Of a stretch of DNA of 64,000 nt, positions 41,712-48,925 are shown piece by piece. A model generated the notes under the pieces. That model did no database searches and had not been told where the DNA came from. It saw only the letters and a list, made by a program, of their open reading frames with translations. The stretch comes from CAMFTQ01 sp051881615. Lineage in GTDB: Bacteria; Bacillota; Clostridia; Oscillospirales; Acutalibacteraceae. The translations under genes were made by a program, and so were the position numbers. Numbering within the stretch: position 1 is the first letter of the stretch; every line of letters begins with the position of its first letter. The stretch lies in contig JBJEQF010000024.1 of the NCBI GenBank assembly GCA_051881615.1, positions 42,411 to 106,410 of the forward strand, written 5' to 3'.

Positions 41712-42602
41712 ATGGAACAAAATACATTAAAAAGCATAAAAGTTAAATTAGGTAAAAAGTTTATAATCGCATGGATATTAGTTGGAATAATGTTGATAGG
41801 AAGTATAGCTTCAAGCTTAATTTATGTGGGCGTTCAATTTGACAATTATACTGAGATTCAAGACAAAATTGTTGAATTAGTGCTGGCTACATCAGACAAA
41901 TATGATGAATATGAAAATGACAGAGAAAAATTTTGTGACAGATTATATAGTGATTTAAACCCCGGAAGTTTTTATTCATATTTCGGTGTTAGCAGTAGTA
42001 CTTTAAATGATGTAAAACAAAGCGCAAGGCAACTTGATAATAGTATTTGTAATGCGTTGGAATTATTTGGATATGAAGTAGATAACGCTTCATTTTATTT
42101 GAAATACACCGATTACTCCGACTACTATTTTTATAAAATTTTTTCTTCTTTTTATGGAATACATATTTGGGAAATTTTTAAGTATTTAATCTTATTTTCA
42201 TTCAGCCTTTGCATAATTTTAATGATAATTAATATTTTTTATGTATTAGACAGAAAAACAAGTTTGTCAGTACAAGATGATTTAGTTATTGTTAAAAAGA
42301 GAACTGGAAAAACAGCTCAATTCAAATTAAAAGATATAAGCAGTATTGAGTCAACAGTATTTAAAGGATTAAAAATAAAAGGTAATGCAATTAAAAGCAA
42401 AGTCATACTATTGAAAAATGCTGATGAATTAAAAACAGAAATAACTCAATTAATTTCAGATTTATCAAGTAAAAATCAGGATTTATCTGATCAACATTTA
42501 AATGAAACCGAAACCATAAAACAGTATAAAGATTTGTTAGATTCTGGTGCAATTACACAGGAAGAATTTGAAGCAAAGAAAAAACAGTTACTTGGTTTAT
42601 AA
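41712..42602 (+). CDS. Membrane protein with C-terminal SHOCT domain
   Basis: The 296-residue protein has a membrane helix near residues 14-37 and another near 153-176, with an extracellular or periplasmic-side domain between them. A cytosolic PH-like segment (LSVQDDLVIVKKRTGKTAQF) follows. The C-terminal motif, ETIKQYKDLLDSGAITQEEF with EAKKKQLLGL, is a SHOCT domain. Function is unknown. It has GGGGGGTT before the ATG and a strong terminator after it. Its low-GC, AAA-rich codon use differs from the housekeeping genes, in line with lateral origin. Confidence 0.7.
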   Translation: MEQNTLKSIKVKLGKKFIIAWILVGIMLIGSIASSLIYVGVQFDNYTEIQDKIVELVLATSDKYDEYENDREKFCDRLYSDLNPGSFYSYFGVSSSTLNDVKQSARQLDNSICNALELFGYEVDNASFYLKYTDYSDYYFYKIFSSFYGIHIWEIFKYLILFSFSLCIILMIINIFYVLDRKTSLSVQDDLVIVKKRTGKTAQFKLKDISSIESTVFKGLKIKGNAIKSKVILLKNADELKTEITQLISDLSSKNQDLSDQHLNETETIKQYKDLLDSGAITQEEFEAKKKQLLGL

Positions 42603-42610
42603 ATGAATTA

Positions 42611-42637
42611 AGGGAGCAGCGGCAAACTGCTCCCTTT
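42611..42637. terminator. Bidirectional terminator after the SHOCT gene
   Basis: GGGAGCAG and CTGCTCCC form a perfect 8-bp stem with a 7-base loop, followed by TTT and AT-rich sequence. It serves the SHOCT gene and may also stop reading from the right. Confidence 0.7.
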
Positions 42638-42646
42638 ACTATTGTT

Positions 42647-42760
42647 TCATTCAATCAGCGAAATATACTTATATACCGTCATTCTGCTTAAATTACATAA
42701 TCTTGCAAATTCTGACAAGTTTAACTGCCCTGATTTGAAAGTACCATTCTGACATTCTCT
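42647..42760 (-). pseudogene. C-terminal fragment of a recombinase-like HTH protein
   Basis: On the minus strand the codons before the stop at 42647 read GQLNLSEFARLCNLSRMTVY, then KYISLIE. This is a helix-turn-helix tail like those at the end of small serine recombinases or resolvases. No start or upstream domains are present. It is a short relic and points to past mobile-element activity in this island. Confidence 0.45.
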
Positions 42761-42851
42761 AAAGGTAAAAATAAAACAGAGCAGAGATGTCTTGCGAATT
42801 TCTCTGTTCTGATATTATTTTGGGGGAAATAAATGTTTTTAAGCTTTCAGA

Positions 42852-42899
42852 TTATTTGAAATATCTGTTGAGAAGTCCTCTGAATCCTGCGCCGTGTCA
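42852..42899 (-). pseudogene. Rubrerythrin 3'-end remnant, copy 2
   Basis: The minus strand decodes to HGAGFRGLLNRYFK and a stop. This is a divergent version of the end of the neighbouring intact rubrerythrin (HGAGFAGLLKRYF). It is followed at once by a hairpin and then the intact gene, so three rubrerythrin 3' ends occur within about 2.4 kb. Confidence 0.7.
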
Positions 42900-42911
42900 C
42901 ACCATTGTATA

Positions 42912-42946
42912 AAAAAAGAGAGATTGGAAAAACTCCAACCTCTCTA
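42912..42946 (-). terminator. Terminator of the rubrerythrin gene
   Basis: AGAGAGATTGGA at 42917-42928 pairs with TCCAACCTCTCT at 42934-42945 with one mismatch. Read on the minus strand it runs into a T-tract, ending the rubrerythrin transcript. Confidence 0.75.
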
Positions 42947-42964
42947 AAATTCGCTTATTTACTA

Positions 42965-43504
42965 TTAAAAATATCTCTTTAAAAGACCTGCAAAGCCTGC
43001 GCCGTGTCTTGCTTCATCTCTTGCCATTTCGTGAACTGTGTCGTGAATAGCGTCAAGGTTCTGAGCCTTTGCACGCTTTGCAAGGTCAAATTTACCCTCA
43101 CAAGCGCCTGCCTCTGCCTGTGCTCTCATTTCAAGGTTCTTCTTTGTGCTGTCTGTTAATACTTCGCCTAAAAGCTCTGCAAACTTTGCAGCATGCTCTG
43201 CTTCTTCAAAAGCATACTTTGTGAAAGCGGCTGAAATTTCAGGATAACCCTCTCTGTCAGCTACTCTTGCCATTGCAAGGTACATACCAACCTCTGAGCA
43301 TTCGCCGTTGAAGTTAGCTCTTAAATCCTCGATAATGTCCTCAGATACACCCTGAGCTACGCCAAGCTCGTGAACTGCTGCGTATGTAACACCCTCAACA
43401 ACCTCTGCGAATTTTTCAGCAGGAGCCTTGCACTGCGGGCACTGTGCAGGAGCCTCAGGACCCTCGTGAACATAACCGCATACTTTGCAAACCCATTTTG
43501 CCAT
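42965..43504 (-). CDS. Reverse rubrerythrin (N-terminal rubredoxin, C-terminal diiron domain)
   Basis: Rubrerythrins reduce H2O2 to water in anaerobes. The N-terminal rubredoxin domain has the Fe-binding VCKVCGYVHEG and QCPQCKAP cysteines. The C-terminal ferritin-like domain has glutamates and His in FNGECSEVGMYLAMARVADR, FEEAEHAAKFAELL and ARDEARHGAGFAG. This rubredoxin-first order is the reverse-rubrerythrin type. It is 179 residues. A possible Fur-family operator lies about 215 bases upstream (43721-43735). Two decayed 3' copies lie downstream. Confidence 0.95.
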   Translation of the reverse strand: MAKWVCKVCGYVHEGPEAPAQCPQCKAPAEKFAEVVEGVTYAAVHELGVAQGVSEDIIEDLRANFNGECSEVGMYLAMARVADREGYPEISAAFTKYAFEEAEHAAKFAELLGEVLTDSTKKNLEMRAQAEAGACEGKFDLAKRAKAQNLDAIHDTVHEMARDEARHGAGFAGLLKRYF

Positions 43505-43720
43505 AATAAATTCCTCCGATATTAAATTAAATTTTGCTCATATCTTTATGATATGAAATATATCAACTGCATTTGCCGTAAAAGCTTATGTTTTCAGCTT
43601 AATTAGGCATAAGTCGGAAATAAACTTGCCAAGTGCAGTTAAATATTTAAACATATATTCAGTAAATTACAAGTCTTTTACCGTTGCGGCGTTAACCGTC
43701 AAAAATGCTCGCCATAACAG

Positions 43721-43735
43721 TAATGATTATCATTT
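43721..43735. promoter_or_regulatory. Fur/PerR-family operator-like palindrome
   Basis: TAATGATTATCATTT has 7-1-7 symmetry around 43728 with a perfect 6-bp core on each side (AATGAT/ATCATT). It lies in the 395-base divergent gap between the rubrerythrin gene and the deacetylase gene. The layout resembles Fur and PerR boxes, which would fit peroxide control of rubrerythrin. The match is by eye and the distance to the rubrerythrin start is long. Confidence 0.45.
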
Positions 43736-43899
43736 ACTGACGTTAGTATATCATAAAACCGATAAATTGTAAATAGAATTTTAAATTTATTTTTTACACA
43801 TTATGAAAAATTTTGGAAGAGTCAGCGGTTAAAAAAGGAATAAAAAGTATTTATCATCAATATGATTTTGTATAAATAAAACTGTATGGTGTGTTTCTT

Positions 43900-44796
43900 A
43901 TGAAGATATTATGCTTTAAAATTAACCCTCTTTTTCAAAAAATTACCGCTATCTCACTTGCTTTATTTGTGGGTATATTTTTATCATCAGTGTTTACTGG
44001 CAAGGGTGATGTAAAAAGCATATCGGCTGTTAATGCTTCTGCTGACAGCACGGGCATAAAGCTTCCTGTACTTATGTATCACTCAATGCTTAAGGACAGC
44101 CGTTATCAGGGAAAATACGTGATTTCTCCCAACACCTTTGAAAAGGATTTGATTTACATCAAAGAAAACGGCTATGAAACTGTAACAACAAAGGAGCTGT
44201 ATGAATATGTATATAAAGATGCAAGACTTCCGAAAAAGCTTATAATGCTCACCTTTGACGACGGCTATTACAACAATTATGTGTATGCCTATGAGCTGCT
44301 GAAAAAGTATAACTGCAAAGCTGTTATCTCGCCTATTTGCAAAATGAGCGAGGACTTTTCAAAATCAGATGATAACTCGCCGCAGTACGGTCATTGTAGC
44401 TTTGACAATTTAAAGGAGATGGCACAAAGCGGTGTGTTTGAAATTGCCAATCATTCCTACGATATGCACAAAACGCAGGGTCGCTTAGGTGTGTCGCAGA
44501 AAAGCGGAGAGAATGAAGAGAATTACATCAATCTGATTTCATCCGATATTAAAAAGGCGCAGGATTTACTTTACAAAAACACAGGCTTCTCCCCTATTTG
44601 CTTTACCTATCCGTTTGGTGCGTATAACAAAACGACAGAAGATATTGTAGAAAAGCTCGGCTTTTCGGTGACGCTCACCTGCACAGAAAAGCTCAACTAC
44701 ATCACAAGGGATAAAAACTGTCTTTATGAATTAGGCAGATTTTTACGTGACGAAAAGGAAGAAACCTCACATTTATTTGAAAGGATTGGTGCGTAA
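43900..44796 (+). CDS. Exported polysaccharide deacetylase (NodB family)
   Basis: A signal-anchor or signal peptide is visible near residues 12-33 (ITAISLALFVGIFLSSVF). The NodB domain has MLTFDDGYYNN (catalytic Asp-Asp), NHSYDMH (zinc His pair) and TYPFGAYN. These enzymes remove acetyl groups from GlcNAc or MurNAc in peptidoglycan or other polysaccharide. The gene's stop overlaps the ATG of an amidase gene (TAATG), supporting a joint role in cell-wall or spore-cortex remodelling. The start is ATG 43900 rather than GTG 43891. The product is 298 residues. Confidence 0.9.
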   Translation: MKILCFKINPLFQKITAISLALFVGIFLSSVFTGKGDVKSISAVNASADSTGIKLPVLMYHSMLKDSRYQGKYVISPNTFEKDLIYIKENGYETVTTKELYEYVYKDARLPKKLIMLTFDDGYYNNYVYAYELLKKYNCKAVISPICKMSEDFSKSDDNSPQYGHCSFDNLKEMAQSGVFEIANHSYDMHKTQGRLGVSQKSGENEENYINLISSDIKKAQDLLYKNTGFSPICFTYPFGAYNKTTEDIVEKLGFSVTLTCTEKLNYITRDKNCLYELGRFLRDEKEETSHLFERIGA

Positions 44797-45332
44797 TGCC
44801 AAGTGTATTTTTAAGTCCGTCATTACAGGAGTTTAACCCCGTTTACGGAGGCGGTAACGAGGAATATTATATGAATTTAATTGCAGACGCTATGGAGCCT
44901 TATTTAAGAGCAAGCGGAATAACAGTTGTCAGAAACAGTCCCGAGCAAACACTAAGGCAAGCCATAGATCAGTCTAATCAGGGCAATTACGATCTGCATT
45001 TTGCAATACATTCAAATGCCGCCGCAGCGCCTAATGCAGGGCGTGTTCAGGGCGCGGATTTTTACTATTATCCGACAAGCACAAAAGGTAAAAACGCTGC
45101 CGATATATTAAGCGAAAATTACAAAAGCATTTACCCGAACAAAGTACAGGTAATACCCACCACCTCGCTTGCAGAGGTCAGACAGACAAAAGCGCCTGCC
45201 GTTCTTGCCGAGGTTGCGTATCACGATAATCCGCAGGAGGCAGAATGGATAAGAGAGAATATTAACACCATAGCAAGAAATCTGTCTGAGGGCATAGCAG
45301 ATTTTCTGAATGTTCCTTTTGTAGAGCCTTGA
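44796..45332 (+). CDS. Amidase_3-like N-acetylmuramoyl-L-alanine amidase
   Basis: A 178-residue protein without a signal peptide. It has LHFAIHSNAAAAPN (second zinc His) and VLAEVAYHDNPQEA (catalytic Glu), as in Amidase_3. The N-terminal region reads VFLSPSLQEFNPVYGGGNEE. The usual first zinc His in DxGHGG is replaced by SPSLQEFN, so Glu from GGNEE and another residue may be the ligands. Such variants occur in Clostridia. It is coupled to the deacetylase gene and has one more amidase (1-649) elsewhere in the window. Activity is likely but not certain. Confidence 0.8.
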   Translation: MPSVFLSPSLQEFNPVYGGGNEEYYMNLIADAMEPYLRASGITVVRNSPEQTLRQAIDQSNQGNYDLHFAIHSNAAAAPNAGRVQGADFYYYPTSTKGKNAADILSENYKSIYPNKVQVIPTTSLAEVRQTKAPAVLAEVAYHDNPQEAEWIRENINTIARNLSEGIADFLNVPFVEP

Positions 45333-45396
45333 TAAATCTGTATTATAATGATATAATGATGATGTAATAATATGTATAAATAAAGGAATGATAAAA

Positions 45397-46080
45397 ATGA
45401 CTGCTGAAAATAAAGCTCTTGTTATGGAAAAGATTAACCGTACTATGGAAAATCTGCGTAAAAATAATATGGCGCCTTTTTACTGTGAAAATAAAGAGCA
45501 GACTTGCGAGCTTGTTAAATCACTTATAAACGAGGGCGATGTAATAAGCTCGGGCGGTTCTGTAACGCTTAAAGAAACAGGAATTTTAGACATTATAAAA
45601 AGCGATAAGTATAATTACCTTGACAGAACAAAGCCCGGTATGACACGTGAGCAAATCGAAGAGGTTTACCGTCAGACTTATACTGCTGACGCTTACTTTG
45701 CAAGCAGTAATGCAATTACAGAGGACGGTCTGCTTTACAATGTTGACGGTAATTCAAACAGAGTTTCTGCTATTTTGTACGGACCTAAAAGCGTTATTCT
45801 TGTTTGCGGATACAACAAAATCGTGAAAAATCTTGATGAGGCAGTTATGCGTGTTAAGTGCAAGGCTGCTCCTCCCAACACTGTAAGGCTTGAGCTTGAT
45901 ACGTATTGCAAAAATAACGGCAAGTGCGTTTCGCTTTTAAACGGAGATGTTACAGCTTCTCAGATGTGCGACGGCTGTCACAGTGAAAAGAGAATTTGCT
46001 GTAACTTTGTTGTATCCTCACAGCAAAGACATAAGGATAGAATTAAGGTAATAATCATCGGCGAAGAATACGGCTACTGA
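45397..46080 (+). CDS. LUD-domain (LutC/YkgG-like) protein
   Basis: A 227-residue cytosolic protein with a LUD fold: NEGDVISSGGSVTLKETG near residue 55 and ITEDGLLYNVDGNSNRVSAI in the middle, the usual LUD signatures. The C-terminus has several cysteines (QMCDGCHSEKRICC), which may bind a metal or cluster. LutC-type proteins act in lactate oxidation with LutA and LutB, but neither is present here, so its role is open. ATG 45397 follows AAAGGA; the ATG at 45388 is too near it. Confidence 0.85.
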   Translation: MTAENKALVMEKINRTMENLRKNNMAPFYCENKEQTCELVKSLINEGDVISSGGSVTLKETGILDIIKSDKYNYLDRTKPGMTREQIEEVYRQTYTADAYFASSNAITEDGLLYNVDGNSNRVSAILYGPKSVILVCGYNKIVKNLDEAVMRVKCKAAPPNTVRLELDTYCKNNGKCVSLLNGDVTASQMCDGCHSEKRICCNFVVSSQQRHKDRIKVIIIGEEYGY

Positions 46081-46118
46081 TAAATTATGTAACGCCGCTA
46101 AATTGCGGCGCTTGATTA

Positions 46119-46265
46119 TTATCTGTTGTTATTGTTCTGATTTCTGTTCTGGTTGTTGTTCTGATTCTGATTATTGTTGTTCTGATTTCTGTTCTGATTC
46201 TGATTGTTGTTCTGGTTATTGTTCTGATTGTTATTGTTGTTCTGATTGTTGTTTCTGTTATTCAT
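46119..46265 (-). CDS. 48-residue Asn/Gln/Arg-only peptide
   Basis: After the Met every one of the 47 residues is Asn, Gln or Arg, mostly NNN-Q and NQNR units. GGGAGGTG precedes the ATG at 46265 with perfect spacing, which supports translation. A GCGCCGC hairpin (46091-46111) lies just downstream. I know of no function. The composition resembles small disordered proteins in spore-forming Clostridia, and a coat or DNA-binding role is speculation. It sits between the LUD gene and the rRNA methyltransferase, in the opposite direction. Confidence 0.7.
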   Translation of the reverse strand: MNNRNNNQNNNNNQNNNQNNNQNQNRNQNNNNQNQNNNQNRNQNNNNR

Positions 46266-46317
46266 ATTAGCACCTCCCTGACAGTATTATACGCTTTTCG
46301 AAAGGCTAATATACAAA

Positions 46318-47652
46318 ATGGATGATTTTTTAAATGAAATGAAAAAGTTGCTCGGCGACGAGTATGAGGATTACTTAAAATTTTATAATGATGATAAAAA
46401 CTATCGTGGACTGAGGGTTAACAAGCTCAAATGCACAGCAGAAAAGCTTTCAGAACTGTTACCGTTTGAATTAAAACCTACTCCTTTTTGCAAGGAAGGC
46501 TTTTATATTCCTCAGGATGTGCAGAGCTTAGGAAATAACCCCTTGCACCACTGCGGAGCATTTTATATTCAGGAACCGTCTGCGACATCTGCTGTTACTA
46601 TGCTTAATGTTGAGCCTGACGATTATGTTCTTGATTTATGCGCATCACCGGGCGGCAAGTCAACGCAAATAGCGTCAGAGCTTTTGGGGACAGGACTGCT
46701 TTTTTCAAATGAAATTGTAAAAAACAGGGCGTCTGTTCTGCTTTCAAATATTGAACGCTGCGGAGTAAGAAATGCTGTTGTGACAAGCTGTCATCCCGAT
46801 ACTCTGTGTAACAGGCTGACAGGATTTTTTGACAAGATACTTGTTGACGCTCCCTGCAGCGGTGAGGGAATGTTCAGAAAGCACTCGTCAGCTCGTGACT
46901 GCTGGAGCAAGGAACACGTTTTTTCCTGCGCGCAAAGACAGCTTCAGATACTAAACAGTGCCAAAAACGCTTTAAAAAGCGGCGGAGTTATGGTGTATTC
47001 TACCTGCACATTCTCTAAGGAAGAAAACGAGGGCGTAATTGAAGCTTTCCTAAAGGATAACAGCGATTTTGAGCTTGAGGACAGCGGTGTTTCCTTTGGC
47101 AGAAAAACTATGGGCGGTGCTGTCAGGATTTTCCCTATGGACGGCGGCGAAGGTCACTTTGCGGCAAGGCTAAGAAAAAAGGGCGAGAATATCAGGTACA
47201 AGCAAACATTCGGCAGCAAAAATATTACTACAGAAAAAATCCCTAAGGAAGTAATTGATTTTTATAAAAACACTTTTGTAAACTCACCCTTTGGCGATAA
47301 TATAAAAATGTTTGACAGCAAGGCTGTTTGCTTGCCCGATAATCTGCCCGATTTAACGGGTCTTTCTGTTTTTCGTGCAGGCGTTCTGCTTGGCGAGGTC
47401 AAGAAAAACAGGTTTGAGCCTGCTCACTGTGCATTTATTGCGGCGAAAAAGTCGGAATGTAAAAGCAGTGTTGATTTTGATTTTACAGACGACAGAATTC
47501 TGAAATTTCTTCACGGCGAAGAAATCTCTGTTGATGAAAATTTAAGCGGCTATACAGCCGTTTGCGTAAACGGTATTACAGTCGGATTTGGTAAAGCGGT
47601 GTCGGGAACGCTTAAAAACAAATATCCAAAGGGACTTCGGACGTTAAAATAA
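46318..47652 (+). CDS. 16S rRNA C5-cytosine methyltransferase, RsmF/NOP2-Sun family
   Basis: This enzyme makes m5C in ribosomal RNA using S-adenosylmethionine. Motifs: VLDLCASPGGKSTQIA for SAM binding, VDAPCSGEGMFRKH and YSTCTFSKEENE with the two active-site cysteines. The C-terminal region has the RsmF-type extra domains (FRAGVLLGEVKKNRFEPAH). The 444-residue length fits this group. AAAGG is 12 bases from the ATG. It starts just upstream of rsmA, with a 20-base gap, and probably shares its transcript. Confidence 0.92.
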   Translation: MDDFLNEMKKLLGDEYEDYLKFYNDDKNYRGLRVNKLKCTAEKLSELLPFELKPTPFCKEGFYIPQDVQSLGNNPLHHCGAFYIQEPSATSAVTMLNVEPDDYVLDLCASPGGKSTQIASELLGTGLLFSNEIVKNRASVLLSNIERCGVRNAVVTSCHPDTLCNRLTGFFDKILVDAPCSGEGMFRKHSSARDCWSKEHVFSCAQRQLQILNSAKNALKSGGVMVYSTCTFSKEENEGVIEAFLKDNSDFELEDSGVSFGRKTMGGAVRIFPMDGGEGHFAARLRKKGENIRYKQTFGSKNITTEKIPKEVIDFYKNTFVNSPFGDNIKMFDSKAVCLPDNLPDLTGLSVFRAGVLLGEVKKNRFEPAHCAFIAAKKSECKSSVDFDFTDDRILKFLHGEEISVDENLSGYTAVCVNGITVGFGKAVSGTLKNKYPKGLRTLK

Positions 47653-47671
47653 TTTATATAAAGGAAAAGGT

Positions 47672-48553
47672 ATGGAAAATCTTTCAAATATTTCTACAAT
47701 TAAAGAAATACTTTCAAAACACGGCTTTACATTTTCTAAATCGCTTGGTCAGAACTTTCTTATAAATCCCTCAGTCTGCCCCAGAATGGCTCAGTTGTGC
47801 GGAGCAAAAAGCGGCGTCGGCGTTATTGAGGTGGGTCCGGGAATAGGCGTTCTGACAAAGGAGCTTGCCTGCCTTGCCGACAAGGTGGTATCTGTTGAGC
47901 TTGACAAAAGGCTTTTGCCTGTGCTTGAACAGACGTTATCTGATTTTGACAATGTTAAGATTGTCAATGACGATATTCTGAAAATAGATTTGCACAGACT
48001 TATCAAAGAAGAATTTGACGGACTTGATGTTGTGATTTGCGCCAATCTCCCCTATTACATAACATCACCTGTAATTATGCGACTGCTTGAAGAAAGGATA
48101 CCTGTTAAGTCAATCACAGTTATGGTTCAGAAAGAGGCGGCACAGCGTATCTGCGCAAAGGTCGGCACAAGGGACAGCTCGGCTGTTACCGTTGCTGTTA
48201 ATTATTACAGCAAGCCGTCTATGCTTTTTACTGTATCGTCAGGCTCTTTTATGCCGGCACCAAAAGTTGACTCGGCTGTGATAAGGCTCGACATTTTAGA
48301 TAAGCCTGAGGTTGAGGCTGTAAATGAAAAAGTGTTTTTTAAGGTGGTAAAATCTGCCTTTGCTCAAAGAAGAAAGACTATTTTAAATTCGCTTAGCGCA
48401 GGCTTTTCAATAAGCAAAGTCGATATGGCTTATATTCTTAAAAAATCTAACGTTGCAGAAAATATGAGGGCGGAACAGCTTTCAATGCAACAGATAGCAG
48501 ATATCTCAAACAATATAGCTTTGTTTTCGGAGGTCAAAAATGAAAAGGAATAA
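47672..48553 (+). CDS. rsmA: 16S rRNA dimethyladenosine transferase RsmA (KsgA)
   Basis: KsgA dimethylates two adjacent adenines near the 3' end of 16S rRNA. The SAM motif is VIEVGPGIGVLTKEL, and the catalytic NLPYY motif appears in CANLPYYITSPVI. The N-terminal KSLGQNFLINP is diagnostic. It is 293 residues. Its 3' end overlaps the next gene by 14 bases. The gene follows the other rRNA methyltransferase in a two-gene rRNA modification unit. Confidence 0.96.
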   Translation: MENLSNISTIKEILSKHGFTFSKSLGQNFLINPSVCPRMAQLCGAKSGVGVIEVGPGIGVLTKELACLADKVVSVELDKRLLPVLEQTLSDFDNVKIVNDDILKIDLHRLIKEEFDGLDVVICANLPYYITSPVIMRLLEERIPVKSITVMVQKEAAQRICAKVGTRDSSAVTVAVNYYSKPSMLFTVSSGSFMPAPKVDSAVIRLDILDKPEVEAVNEKVFFKVVKSAFAQRRKTILNSLSAGFSISKVDMAYILKKSNVAENMRAEQLSMQQIADISNNIALFSEVKNEKE

Positions 48554-48809
48554 TAAAAAGAAAATGAACCTTGCATACAAGCTGTCGTGGACCTTTTTAG
48601 GTATTGCAGGACTTCTGCTTTTATCTAATGTCGTTATGTATGTGCTTGACTTAACAAATATTATGCGCGGATACGATGATATTATCAAGGTTATTTCAAT
48701 AGCGGCAATAGCAAGTGCTATTATCGGCACAGTTCTTTCGTTTTTTTCAAAGCCGAAAAAAGATAACGAGCTTGTTATTCTGACAATTTCTGACGAGGAT
48801 AAAGACTGA
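48540..48809 (+). CDS. Small membrane protein
   Basis: An 89-residue basic-start protein with two membrane helices (WTFLGIAGLLLLSNVVMYVL and VISIAAIASAIIGTVLSFF) and an acidic C-terminal tail (ISDEDKD). No family recognised. It overlaps rsmA by 14 bases and is probably translated with it. Two terminators follow in tandem, at 48819-48859 and 48870-48898. Confidence 0.65.
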   Translation: MKRNNKKKMNLAYKLSWTFLGIAGLLLLSNVVMYVLDLTNIMRGYDDIIKVISIAAIASAIIGTVLSFFSKPKKDNELVILTISDEDKD

Positions 48810-48818
48810 TACAAAAAT

Positions 48819-48859
48819 AAAACAGCAAATAAGGCTTATGCCCTGTTTGCTGTTTTTTT
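48819..48859 (+). terminator. Terminator of the rsmA operon
   Basis: AAACAGCAAA at 48820-48829 pairs with TTTGCTGTTT at 48846-48855, followed by T-rich DNA. It ends the plus-strand operon. Confidence 0.8.
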
Positions 48860-48869
48860 ATGTGTAGTA

Positions 48870-48898
48870 AAAGAGGTGGCATTTCTGCCACCTCTTAG
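48870..48898 (-). terminator. Terminator of the amylase gene
   Basis: AAGAGGTGGCA (48871-48881) and TGCCACCTCTT (48886-48896) form a perfect 11-bp stem with a 4-base loop. It sits 28 bases after the amylase stop, read on the minus strand, with AT-rich flanks. Confidence 0.75.
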
Positions 48899-48925
48899 TT
48901 ATTTTATAAAGGATATGAAAAGAAC

